From: Blautia hominis
GTDB taxonomy: Bacteria > Bacillota > Clostridia > Lachnospirales > Lachnospiraceae
DNA length: 64,000 nucleotides
Assembly (NCBI GenBank): GCA_002270465.1
Contig: NQOF01000007.1
Coordinates: forward strand, 124,001 to 188,000
Direction: 5' to 3'
Shown: positions 51,902-60,749 of the stretch, piece by piece
Position numbering within the stretch: position 1 is the stretch's first letter
How the letters are laid out: each line of letters begins with the position of its first letter
Notes under the pieces: model-generated
The model's database searches: none
What the model saw: the letters and a program-made list of their open reading frames with translations, nothing else
Told to the model about the DNA's origin: nothing
Position numbers and translations under genes: made by a program

Positions 51902-52807
51902 TCACCCCTGTTCATATACCCAATATTTTTTCGTCTTAAACAACACAAATGTGATCACCGCAATAATGCCCAGCATAACCCACGCCATTGCGGATGCATA
52001 TCCGGATTTGCTGAAGGAGAAGGACTGCTGGTACATATACACAGCGTAGAATAAGGTAGTATCCATAGGTTTCCCCTGTGTGATGATCAAACTCTGTGTA
52101 AATGCCAGGAACCCGTTGATCATCTGCATAACCAGATTGAAGAAAATGGTAGGCGTCAGAAGCGGCAGGGTAACGCGGAAGAACTTTGTCACCTTGTTGG
52201 CACCGTCCACATCTGCTGCCTCATACAGCGATTTTGGAATCTGTTTTAATGCAGAAAGGAAAATCAGCATGGAGGAACCGAACTGCCACACAGCCAGCAG
52301 GATCAAGGTCCAGATCGCCGTCCTGGTATCACTGAGCCAGGCAAAGTTTGTATCAATTCCGAGCATTCCCAGAATACTGTTCACTACACCGTCAGGTGCA
52401 AACATCCTCTTCCACAAAATAGCCACTGCCACAGAGCCGCCGATGATGGATGGCAGATAGTATGCCGCACGGTAAAAGCCTGTAGCTTTTGTTGGTTTCA
52501 CCAGTATCATAGCCACCAACAGGGCAAAAATAAGCCTCAGCGGAACAGACACCAGCGCGAAATAAAGAGTCGCTTTGATGGAATGCCAGAACACTTCATC
52601 ATTTGTAAACATATCTATGTAGTTCTTGAGTCCCACGAACTCCGGCGGGGACAAAATGTCATAGTCACACAGGGAGTAGTAAAAAGAGATTCCCATAGGT
52701 ATGATCAAAAACACCAAAAATCCTATGATAAAAGGAAGGCAGAACACAATTCCTGCTGTCTTTTCCTTATTTAAAAACTTGTATAATTTTTTACTGGTAG
52801 GTTTCAA
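51902..52807 (-). CDS. carbohydrate ABC transporter permease, MalF/CUT1 type
   Basis: 301 residues with about six membrane segments and EAA loop 'IPKSLYEAADVDGANKVTKFFRVTLPLL'. AGGAGAGG precedes the ATG. Its mRNA leader holds a terminator-like hairpin and a copy of the 130-bp repeat, which separate it from the binding-protein gene. Confidence 0.93.
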   Translation of the reverse strand: MKPTSKKLYKFLNKEKTAGIVFCLPFIIGFLVFLIIPMGISFYYSLCDYDILSPPEFVGLKNYIDMFTNDEVFWHSIKATLYFALVSVPLRLIFALLVAMILVKPTKATGFYRAAYYLPSIIGGSVAVAILWKRMFAPDGVVNSILGMLGIDTNFAWLSDTRTAIWTLILLAVWQFGSSMLIFLSALKQIPKSLYEAADVDGANKVTKFFRVTLPLLTPTIFFNLVMQMINGFLAFTQSLIITQGKPMDTTLFYAVYMYQQSFSFSKSGYASAMAWVMLGIIAVITFVLFKTKKYWVYEQG

Positions 52808-52831
52808 AATCTCCTCTCCTTTCTAAAGGCA

Positions 52832-52871
52832 GAAAAAGGGCTGCCGCCGTCCAAAAGACTACAGCAGCCCT
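52832..52871 (-). terminator. intra-operon terminator-like hairpin after the binding-protein gene
   Basis: Minus strand AGGGCTGC...GCAGCCCT followed by TTTTTCT, 25-30 bases before the permease start. Partial termination here would leave more binding-protein than permease mRNA. Confidence 0.7.
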
Positions 52872-52888
52872 GATTATTTATTGATGGG

Positions 52889-53021
52889 TAACTTGTTCAG
52901 TACCCTCACAGTTACAGGCAAAAATCCATGCAGAATCGCCTTTGGCGATAGGATTTTTGCTTGGCTGCGGAATGCTTTCTTACGGTCAGCGCAGTGAATG
53001 CGCAGACCTACTGAACTGTTA
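52889..53021 (-). repeat. 130-bp MITE-like palindromic repeat, copy B
   Basis: GTAACTTGTTCAG...CTGAACTGTTA ends; nearly the same interior as copies A and C, including AATCGCC-TTT-GGCGAT. It abuts the stop codon of the binding-protein gene (53022-53024). Confidence 0.92.
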
Positions 53022-54332
53022 CTATTGATGTTCCGCGTAAATTTCGTTTGCGCTTTTGAAATATTCCTCCGCAGCCTGCTCCGAAGTATATTCCCCGTAT
53101 TTCACTTTCTCCTCCAGCTTTCTCAGCAGATCCTGAGACTCGCTGGTCCCCTCCGGTGCCAGAGGCGGCAGTGCACTGGAATTTGGAGTGATAACGTCCG
53201 TGATAAATGCAGCATTTTCCTGGTCTTCCTTGCTGAGTAATGGCATGATCTCCTCTGAGATCTTGCTGGACACCGGGATTCCTCTTTCTGCCAGAAGGAT
53301 CTTGTATGCCTCTGAAGAATTTGTAAAGTAATTCAGCACTTTCACTGCCTCTTCCGGATTTTTCGTATCAGCGCTCACACAGTAATACATACTGGGTTTT
53401 ACATAGTTGGATTTTTTCGGGTCTGTGGATGGTATGGTTGTGATCGCAATATCTGTTCCCTCCGGTGCTGCTGTCTGGTAGGCAGTCAGCATGGCAGAAC
53501 CATTGATGGTACACCAGGTCATATTGTCCGGATTGGAACCGTATACCATTGGGTCTTCCTCAACGCTGGCTGTATCAGCCGCCTGGCTGGGGGAGATGTG
53601 CCATCCCTCTTTGACACCGTCTTCAGAAATTTTAAAGTAATCTACATAGTCCTCTGCGCTCTCTCCGCCAAGTTTGTCCACTACCTGAATCTCATTAGCC
53701 CTTGCATAGACTTCCATGTACATTCCATAATGGATAAGGTTTGCCCGGTATCCGGTCTCATCATAGACCTGCTTTGCGATTTCGATAAACTCATCTAAAG
53801 TCATATTGTCCTTGATCGTGATCCCCAGTTCATCCAGCAGTGTTTTATTATAGAACATACAGGAGGCACTGGTCCCGGATGCAACACCGTAAATCTTGTC
53901 TCCCACCTTGCCCATATTGACTGCATCTTCTGACAGATCGGAGGTATCCAGAGTTCCGTCTTCAATATAGGGTGACAGGTCTAAAAGCTGGCCCTTGTCC
54001 ACATACTGCTGCAGATATGACATATCCATCTGGATGATGTCCGGCATTTTTTTGCCTGCCGCTGAGGTGGCCATTTTACTCCAGTAATCATCCCACTGGA
54101 AGAACTGTCCCTTAACTGTAGTTCCCTCTTCTTCCTTATATTTATCCAGCACCTGCTGTGTACGCTCATTTCTTACCTGGTTTCCCCACCAGGCCATGGT
54201 CAGTTCTCCTGATGCTGCTTCCTCTTTACTTCCTTTTCCGCTCTTGTCTGATCCGCACGCTGTCATGGAACCTGCTGCCAGTGCACATGCCAGTGCCACT
54301 GCTGCTGCTCTTTTTAAATATTTCCTTTTCAC
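53022..54332 (-). CDS. sugar-binding lipoprotein of a CUT1 ABC transporter
   Basis: 436 residues. GTG start at 54332 with GGAGG upstream. A basic N-terminus and hydrophobic stretch lead to lipobox MTAC (Cys26), followed by a Ser/Gly/Lys linker and an SBP family 1 fold: 'GELTMAWWGNQVRNERTQQVLDKYKEEEG'-like start, 'MPDIIQMDMSYLQQYVDKGQLLDLSPYI'-like body. First gene of the GH67 operon. Substrate probably aldouronic xylo-oligosaccharides. Confidence 0.94.
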   Translation of the reverse strand: MKRKYLKRAAAVALACALAAGSMTACGSDKSGKGSKEEAASGELTMAWWGNQVRNERTQQVLDKYKEEEGTTVKGQFFQWDDYWSKMATSAAGKKMPDIIQMDMSYLQQYVDKGQLLDLSPYIEDGTLDTSDLSEDAVNMGKVGDKIYGVASGTSASCMFYNKTLLDELGITIKDNMTLDEFIEIAKQVYDETGYRANLIHYGMYMEVYARANEIQVVDKLGGESAEDYVDYFKISEDGVKEGWHISPSQAADTASVEEDPMVYGSNPDNMTWCTINGSAMLTAYQTAAPEGTDIAITTIPSTDPKKSNYVKPSMYYCVSADTKNPEEAVKVLNYFTNSSEAYKILLAERGIPVSSKISEEIMPLLSKEDQENAAFITDVITPNSSALPPLAPEGTSESQDLLRKLEEKVKYGEYTSEQAAEEYFKSANEIYAEHQ

Positions 54333-54380
54333 TGTTTTTCCTCCATGTTTTCTTTTGAGAAGCTCCTCTTGATGTATCTC

Positions 54381-54409
54381 ATTATATAATGATTTTCCCC
54401 GGATGAAAA
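54381..54409 (-). promoter_or_regulatory. promoter of the GH67 operon
   Basis: Minus strand: consensus -10 TATAAT (54381-54386) with only a poor -35 (TTTTCA, 54404-54409) at 17 bases. This fits activation by the divergent AraC-type regulator. Confidence 0.55.
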
Positions 54410-54523
54410 TTGATAAAACTTACTTCCAAACACAAAAAACACACCTGCATCAGCAAAAAAATTACTTTACCTGTAAATAATTGACTTCCGGCATTTTTTG
54501 TTTGTTTTTTCCGGGCAAATCAA

Positions 54524-54552
54524 TTGCACTTTTATCTTTATTTTACTATAAT
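54524..54552 (+). promoter_or_regulatory. promoter of the YesMN-like two-component genes
   Basis: TTGCAC (54524-54529), 17-base spacer, TATAAT (54547-54552). Confidence 0.75.
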
Positions 54553-54643
54553 TTTTTTAATCCCACGTTTTCCTCCCTCAGGGAGGCGAGCGCAGAGGAG
54601 CACTGATTTCATTTCACACATACTGAAAAGAAGGGCGTTGACC

Positions 54644-56422
54644 ATGAAAAAAATGGGAAGAATACAAAGCATGTCCCTGAAATACAAAATACTGACCGTT
54701 ATCCTGACCGGATTTCTGGTGCTTTTTCTGGCTGGGATCGTCAGTCTGGATTTTGTGTCAAATTCTTATGAAAAAAAGCTGTACAATTCAATTGCGGCCA
54801 CTCTCACCGATTCCGCACTTGAGATTTCCGACCAGCTTCAGTACATTGATACGATCGTGGATTCCATACTGGCGAACCAGACCATACAGGGCAGTCTGGA
54901 CCGTTCAGGCAAGAGCACCCAGAACTCCGAAAAACAGCTCTGTTTTAACCAGGTGTACTCCACTCTTTGTGATTATTTCTTTATTTTTAACAGTGACGCC
55001 ATTTCTTATATCTCCGTGTTACAGGGAAATGATGTCATCAGCACTTCCAACCGGAAGTTCCAGACTGTACCGGAATCTGTCCGCAGCAAACTGCTCAAGA
55101 CAGCCATCGACAACCAGGGAGCCACTGTGACGGTCACAGATTACGGACCTGACTATGGGATCTTCATTGTAAAGGAACTGAGGAAAATAGAAGGCCTCAG
55201 CCTGGATTTCCTGGGTGTTCTGATCATAAATATAGATATGGATGCTATTATCTCTGCCGCCACAGCCGCCAGCGCGGAGTTTGAAGATATCTCTTATTAC
55301 CTGTATGATGATAACAGCCTCATATTTAATGACAGTGCGCTGTCCCGGGAAGATTCCGACCAATTGTATAAAGAATTAAAAGGAGACTATGATGTTGTCT
55401 CCCTGAAAAACGAAAAACTGTTTGCTGTAAGCGGTTTGATCCCCACCTATGGCTGGAATTATATCTGCACAGTCTCCTATACTTCCATCTATCAGGCCAT
55501 CACGCTCTCCAGCCAGTCCTTTTTCCTCATTATGATATTGGCTGTGATCATCGTGGGCATCTTCAGCACCAAACTGGTCTTTGCGCTTTTCAGGCATTTT
55601 GACCGTCTTATTGAAAATATGAAACAATTCGGGGAAGGCAGATACGAGATTAACGCTGCGCCCAAGGAATACCAGCAGGATGAGATCGGGCTTCTCTATA
55701 AAAATTTTGATACCATGGTAGAAAAGATCAATACCCTGATCAATGAAAATTATGTCAATGAGCTGCTGAAAAAAGAGGCACAGATCAAGGCAATGGAAAG
55801 CCAGATGGACCCCCACTTTCTATACAACACACTGGATTCTATCAACTGGCGGGCACGCATGATCAAATCAGAGGAGATATCCCAGATCACTACAGCCCTT
55901 GGAAATCTGCTGCGCCTGTCTCTCGGCAACAACTCCAAGGACTTTACCCTGCGCCAGGAGCTTACCATTGTGGACAATTATATTATCATACAGAAAATAA
56001 GGTATCAGAAGCGTCTGGATTTCTCTGTGGAGATCCCTGACAGCCTTCTGGATATTCCCATTCCCAAATTCACACTACAGCCATTGTTGGAAAATGCCAT
56101 CCGCTATGGTTTGGAGGAATCCTCCGAGACCTGCTATATTACCATCACTTCCCATATAAAGGACAACACTGTAATCCTGAAGATCATGAATACGGGTTCC
56201 GCTTTTGAGGAAAATTTCATGGAAAAGCTGCTGGACGGGGAAATACAGCCTCACGGATTTGGAATTGGAATCCTGAATATCCACAAACGAATCCAGATGA
56301 CTTACGGCAGTGAATACGGACTGCATTTATATACCATAGAAGATGAAGAGACTTATGAAGAATGTGCAGCAGCAGAAATACACATTCCTTATGCACAGAA
56401 AGAGGAGAACAAGCCATGTTAA
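54644..56422 (+). CDS. YesM-like sensor histidine kinase
   Basis: 592 residues from ATG 54644. Helix at about 18-38, an extracellular sensor (about 40-285), helix at about 293-315, then HAMP. The His_kinase box 'ESQMDPHFLYNTLDSINWRA' holds the phospho-His, and the ATP domain has 'LQPLLENAIRYGLEE' and 'HGFGIGILNIHKRI'. This is the family partnered with AraC-type regulators for sugar uptake. It overlaps the regulator gene by seven bases and is divergent from the GH67 operon, so it probably senses xylan fragments outside the cell. Confidence 0.94.
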   Translation: MKKMGRIQSMSLKYKILTVILTGFLVLFLAGIVSLDFVSNSYEKKLYNSIAATLTDSALEISDQLQYIDTIVDSILANQTIQGSLDRSGKSTQNSEKQLCFNQVYSTLCDYFFIFNSDAISYISVLQGNDVISTSNRKFQTVPESVRSKLLKTAIDNQGATVTVTDYGPDYGIFIVKELRKIEGLSLDFLGVLIINIDMDAIISAATAASAEFEDISYYLYDDNSLIFNDSALSREDSDQLYKELKGDYDVVSLKNEKLFAVSGLIPTYGWNYICTVSYTSIYQAITLSSQSFFLIMILAVIIVGIFSTKLVFALFRHFDRLIENMKQFGEGRYEINAAPKEYQQDEIGLLYKNFDTMVEKINTLINENYVNELLKKEAQIKAMESQMDPHFLYNTLDSINWRARMIKSEEISQITTALGNLLRLSLGNNSKDFTLRQELTIVDNYIIIQKIRYQKRLDFSVEIPDSLLDIPIPKFTLQPLLENAIRYGLEESSETCYITITSHIKDNTVILKIMNTGSAFEENFMEKLLDGEIQPHGFGIGILNIHKRIQMTYGSEYGLHLYTIEDEETYEECAAAEIHIPYAQKEENKPC

Positions 56423-57939
56423 AACTATTGATCGTGGACGACGAGGAAATGATCTGCCAGGCCATTGCCAACATTATTGACTGGAAAGCCTATAATATTC
56501 AACTGGTGGGAACCTGTACAGACGGGGTGGAAGCCTATCACACTATTCTGGATGAATGCCCGGATATTGTGATAACAGATATTCGGATGCCCGGCATTTC
56601 GGGCCTGGAATTGATCGAGAGGATCAACCGCACGGATCTGTGCACGCAGTTTGTGATACTCTCCGGATACGGGGAATTTGAGTATGCCAAGAGAGCTATG
56701 AAATGCGGCGTCCAGCATTATCTGCTGAAGCCCTGCACAGAGACTCAGATCGTTGACTGCATTCAGGAAGTGACTAAGGATTACTATAAAATTGCTTTTG
56801 CAAGGGATATGAAACCGGAGCAGGACAGCCGGGCTTTCCATAATCTGCACAAAACCCTGATCCGGAATATCATACGGGAGGGAATCTCCTGTGCACAGGT
56901 GTCAGATACCTTTTTTGACTTGTACGAACATTATATCAACCTGACGGATGTGCCTTATCAGTTCTGCAGCGTCTATTATCTGGAAGAGAAAGATCTGGCA
57001 AGGTGCCTAGAACGCTTTGATGACTACTGCCGGGAAAATATGCCGGAGGTAGAGCGGTATGCTGTCTATATACAGAATGTCCTTCTGGTCTTCTTCCCTA
57101 ATTTTGAGACCTCTTATGCACAGCTTGACAGTTTTTTCAAAGGCCTGGATTTCCCCGGACAGACGGTGTCTGTGGAGTACAGCCGTATGAGATATGCAGA
57201 TTTGAAAACTCTGTTAACCATGCTGATCAAGAAACTGAAACGGTACGACATTCTTTATTTTATAGACGGCACAGATGCAGTCCCCAATTTTAACTACGGA
57301 CAGATTGTGGACCGTGTAAACCGGCTGGTGCCTGTGCTTGCGGATAAATATGCAGAGAGCAGGGAAGAGATTGTGATGGAGCTGAAAAAAATACTCTATG
57401 CTATTTCCAATAAGGATTTTCTGCTGCAGTTATCAGATAATATAATTATCTCTTTGGGGACACAGCTCCCCTCCCACACACTGCCGGAAATCACGGATTT
57501 TTTGTACCAGCTCCACAAAGAGGAGGATACAGGCCGTATTGCGGAGTCCGTGCTGGATTATATGAACAAGCTTTCGGAGGTGCAGTCTTTTAATACAAAA
57601 CAGTACAGCCCTTTTATCTCGCGGCTAATCGACTATATTTATGAACACTACTCCAACCCCGATCTGACGCTGAAATGGATTTCTGAAAATTATCTGTATA
57701 TGAATGTGAACTATGTAAGCCGCTGTTTTACAAAGGAGACAGGGGAAAAGTTTTCGGGATTTCTTATGAAATTAAGAGTGCAGAAGGCAAAAGAGATTTT
57801 GGCTGCCCGGGATACGGAACAGATCCAAAACGTGGCCCAGCTTGTGGGGTGCGGAAATACGCCTTATTATTTCAGTAAGATTTTCAAGAAGTGTACGGGG
57901 CTTACGCCTTCGGCTTATGTGAAGAAGTTGGGGAAATAA
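56416..57939 (+). CDS. YesN-like response regulator, AraC type
   Basis: 507 residues from ATG 56416 (GAGGAG upstream). Receiver domain: 'LLIVDDEEMIC', phosphoacceptor Asp55 in 'IVITDIRMPG', and the conserved Lys in 'YLLKPC'. A middle region of about 260 residues precedes the C-terminal AraC pair of helix-turn-helices (about 405-505): 'LTLKWISENYLYMNVNYVSR' and 'NVAQLVGCGNTPYYFSKIFK'. Likely activator of the divergent GH67 operon, whose promoter has a weak -35. Confidence 0.94.
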   Translation: MLKLLIVDDEEMICQAIANIIDWKAYNIQLVGTCTDGVEAYHTILDECPDIVITDIRMPGISGLELIERINRTDLCTQFVILSGYGEFEYAKRAMKCGVQHYLLKPCTETQIVDCIQEVTKDYYKIAFARDMKPEQDSRAFHNLHKTLIRNIIREGISCAQVSDTFFDLYEHYINLTDVPYQFCSVYYLEEKDLARCLERFDDYCRENMPEVERYAVYIQNVLLVFFPNFETSYAQLDSFFKGLDFPGQTVSVEYSRMRYADLKTLLTMLIKKLKRYDILYFIDGTDAVPNFNYGQIVDRVNRLVPVLADKYAESREEIVMELKKILYAISNKDFLLQLSDNIIISLGTQLPSHTLPEITDFLYQLHKEEDTGRIAESVLDYMNKLSEVQSFNTKQYSPFISRLIDYIYEHYSNPDLTLKWISENYLYMNVNYVSRCFTKETGEKFSGFLMKLRVQKAKEILAARDTEQIQNVAQLVGCGNTPYYFSKIFKKCTGLTPSAYVKKLGK

Positions 57940-57946
57940 TATAAAA

Positions 57947-57984
57947 AACGCCGGGACAGCCACCACATAAGCCGCCCCGGCGTT
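57947..57984. terminator. bidirectional terminator
   Basis: AACGCCGGG/CCCGGCGTT arms between the convergent regulator and lipoprotein genes; A-rich on the left, TATTATAT on the right. Confidence 0.75.
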
Positions 57985-57997
57985 ATTATATCTACGG

Positions 57998-60274
57998 TCA
58001 CATCCCCTGGATCTGTGCTATCACTTCTTCCGCGCTCATCCTCTGGTCATATGCTGACCTAGCACGTGACTTATCATATACGGATGCCAGGTTGTTTTCA
58101 TATTCCTCCTGCGTTACGCTTTCCCCTTCCCAAAAATACTGGTAAATAGGTACACCATTTTCATCAAGCTGAATATCTGTGTTATCCTCCGCACCATATT
58201 CTCCACTGCATACAGTCATGAACTCTCCGTCCTCTATGTCATAGACACGATCGTAATACCTATCCATATGACCACCGGTGTCACAGAACAAATTTTCATA
58301 TTCTATATAAGTCAGACCGTAGTTATAGAGATGCTGGGTTGACAGACTGCCATAATGATAGGTACAGACAGCATCCCCCTGGGCTGTACAACTTCCAAAC
58401 AAATACAACTCAGGTATGGCATCATCGTTAATATAGATCAATGCATATCCTGCCCCATCATTATTCCATTCATTTTGTATATAATCAATATATAGTTGTT
58501 TCCATTCGTCCGAATCACTGGACAAATTTTCAGTATCACGGACAAACCGGTTGATATAAGTATTTGTATAGAGAATGTGGTTGTCATCTTCTATTTTAAA
58601 TTCAATCGTGTCTCCAGCCTGATGTGTTCCTGAAAAGGGGTCCTCAAACACAACTTGTATCACATCTCCACTCACCGTGTATGTACCGTTTCCACTTTCA
58701 GATACACCAATATTGTAGGAAAAACTGCCATCATCTTCAAATACCATATAGGCTCCGCTCCGCCGCAGTCCGCTTCCATAAGCATTTCCAGCGTCCATGA
58801 GCTGGCCTGTATCATCCATGACATCACTCAATATCCACGTTCCTGCCATGTCCGTCTGCCCGCTGCCCGATGACTCGGAATCTTCTTGTACTTCCGCATC
58901 AACAAACTGCGTATCTTTTAGGGAAAATCCATTATCCGTCAGCATCCTTACTATCTGGCTGCCCGATTCCTCGTCTGTCTTTATCCACATATTTGCCAAA
59001 TCTATGGCAGCATCACGAATCAGCTTTCCATCATTATAAATTTTGAAAGACGTGCCACTATGTATGATCGGTACAGCGTAAACCTTTAGTTCTTTGCTGA
59101 TGACCATGTAAAAACCGTAAGCATTCTCTTTGAAGTCATGGGAAAATACCATCTCCATGGAATACGGTGAATCTGCTGTAAGATCCGGGTACAAATTTCT
59201 TATGTATTCATCTTCCTTGATCCCGGACTCTGTCTCTTCTAAAAGGTCACCAAGCTGTAGTGTTTCACCTGCTTTTACATATTCGTTCGGCATTCCGGTT
59301 TTCACAACTATTTTATGATTTCCCTCATATTCCTGCAGTTCAACACTGGCCCAGACATCCTCACTGTCAGCCTCCTCAGTCCCCCTCACCAAACTTAAAA
59401 AATCCCATAATGCCAAGGCATCACTTCCCTGTGAGAAATCTGTAGTAACATTTCTATACTGCAGCTTCCCCGAATCCCATAGTATGGGATAATTCTCTAT
59501 AGAATCAGATGGGACTTTACCTAAAATGGCCCCTTCCACGCCAGCCGTCCAGTCAGCATATTTTTCCTCCACACGAACCTCTTGTTCAAGATTCCATCCC
59601 AAGGGAAGCAAATATTTATTTACATTCCCATCTGAGGAGTAATAATCCCGGTCCGCATAAGTAAACACTGCATTATTTTCTTTTACTCTGTCAAAATTTT
59701 TCACCGGATCATCAAGACCAAATAAGTCTCTTTCTTTTACATAGCCCCGCATTTTACCTATATCCGTATTGGCTTCTATTTGACAGTAGCCATTGGATAT
59801 ATCCTTTTTGTCCGGTGCCAGTATAATTAAGATTTCATCATCTTTCTTCAGCAGAAATCTTTGCGGAGCCGTTGTTGCGGGAGCCTCGATCAGAGATAAT
59901 TCACCCGTTATAGTGTATTTCTGATTGACAGCATATTCAACCGGTCGAACATTTGCGCCTGCACCTGTTGTATCATAGCTGACGACCGGTATCTTGTCGT
60001 CTATTGTCCCATTCCAGGACTCCTTATTTATATACACACGTTTTTTTCCATTCTCTACCTCCAGCCATCCCTTTTCTTCTCTGATAACTTTTCCATCATC
60101 CAAAAACTGCTTTCCAAGGCTTAGATACTCTTCACCGGGACCTGCATATGCCTCCGTAACTTTCTTTGTTTTTTCTTCCTCACTGCTCTTGACTTTATTG
60201 TCTTCCTTCTTTCCACATCCAGCCAGAGCCAAAAGTAGTCCAAACAATAATAAAAAGCTAAATATTCTTTTCAT
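57998..60274 (-). CDS. large lipoprotein with SH3-like and lipocalin-like regions
   Basis: 758 residues from ATG 60274. Signal peptide and lipobox LAGC (about residue 20) are followed by a charged Lys/Glu linker. The first part (about 60-200) has several SH3-like 'VYINKESWNG' and 'MRGYVKERDLFGL' blocks. A central segment begins 'DMAGTWILSDVMDDTG' and continues 'FEDDGSFSYNIGVSESGNGTYTVSGDVIQV', a lipocalin-like beta pattern. The end resembles clostridial surface proteins ('ALIYINDDAIPELYLFGSC'). Monocistronic. Function unknown. Confidence 0.75.
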   Translation of the reverse strand: MKRIFSFLLLFGLLLALAGCGKKEDNKVKSSEEEKTKKVTEAYAGPGEEYLSLGKQFLDDGKVIREEKGWLEVENGKKRVYINKESWNGTIDDKIPVVSYDTTGAGANVRPVEYAVNQKYTITGELSLIEAPATTAPQRFLLKKDDEILIILAPDKKDISNGYCQIEANTDIGKMRGYVKERDLFGLDDPVKNFDRVKENNAVFTYADRDYYSSDGNVNKYLLPLGWNLEQEVRVEEKYADWTAGVEGAILGKVPSDSIENYPILWDSGKLQYRNVTTDFSQGSDALALWDFLSLVRGTEEADSEDVWASVELQEYEGNHKIVVKTGMPNEYVKAGETLQLGDLLEETESGIKEDEYIRNLYPDLTADSPYSMEMVFSHDFKENAYGFYMVISKELKVYAVPIIHSGTSFKIYNDGKLIRDAAIDLANMWIKTDEESGSQIVRMLTDNGFSLKDTQFVDAEVQEDSESSGSGQTDMAGTWILSDVMDDTGQLMDAGNAYGSGLRRSGAYMVFEDDGSFSYNIGVSESGNGTYTVSGDVIQVVFEDPFSGTHQAGDTIEFKIEDDNHILYTNTYINRFVRDTENLSSDSDEWKQLYIDYIQNEWNNDGAGYALIYINDDAIPELYLFGSCTAQGDAVCTYHYGSLSTQHLYNYGLTYIEYENLFCDTGGHMDRYYDRVYDIEDGEFMTVCSGEYGAEDNTDIQLDENGVPIYQYFWEGESVTQEEYENNLASVYDKSRARSAYDQRMSAEEVIAQIQGM

Positions 60275-60486
60275 AATTTTAAATCCCCCCATCTCTTTGT
60301 TTTAGTATACTGGAAATGGTATGGATTGTAAATCTTTATACGGAACGTCTTTCGCATTTTACCTCCCCGGTTTTATTGATCCCTGAAGACAAATCCGGGC
60401 ATATAGGTAGATTAATGGCACGTCACTGGCCGCTATCTGCGGAATGGGCTGCAATATAGTAGAAGGCATGAGTTGATCTATAACAG
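60275..60486. other. intergenic region left of the retron, nothing recognised
   Basis: Between the lipoprotein start and the retron promoter. It should contain the lipoprotein promoter (minus strand). No effector-type ORF is present here. Confidence 0.5.
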
Positions 60487-60516
60487 TTGTCAATTCCGAC
60501 ACCCCTATGTTATGAT
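60487..60516 (+). promoter_or_regulatory. promoter of the retron
   Basis: TTGTCA (60487-60492), 18-base spacer, TATGAT (60511-60516). The start of transcription falls at the first bases of the a1 repeat. Confidence 0.7.
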
Positions 60517-60520
60517 AAGA

Positions 60521-60725
60521 TTGCGGGAACAATAGCATATCCGGTATCTTTACGCTTTGCTGTACTGAACCGGTCGGGCGGCGAGTCGCCGCCTGATCAT
60601 AAACGGGGAGACATTAGACTTCCGAACGCTCCGAGGTACTTCTGCACACTGCGTGTGCTGTACGGCCTTCGGCCTATGTACATCTGCGCATTCTCCAGAA
60701 TCACCTTCTTGTATTGTTCCCGCAA
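60521..60725 (+). ncRNA. retron msr-msd RNA
   Basis: The 14-base repeat TTGCGGGAACAATA (a1, 60521-60534) is perfectly complementary to TATTGTTCCCGCAA (a2, 60712-60725). The base after a1 is G in the context ATAGCAT (60535), the expected branching guanosine in a TAGC-type context. The msr part has stems CCGGT/ACCGG (60541-60573) and TCGGGCGGC/GCCGCCTGA (60574-60596). The msd part (about 60597-60711) has GCACAC-TGC-GTGTGC and TGTAC-GGCC-TTC-GGCC-(TAT)-GTACA stems. It lies 24 bases before the reverse transcriptase gene. Confidence 0.85.
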
Positions 60726-60749
60726 AATTCATATCCGGGATGTGGTTAA

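Noticed and set aside
57998-60274. Effector gene of the neighbouring retron
   Set aside because: It is a secreted lipoprotein with its own signal peptide, on the opposite strand and divergent from the retron; nothing links it to msDNA.
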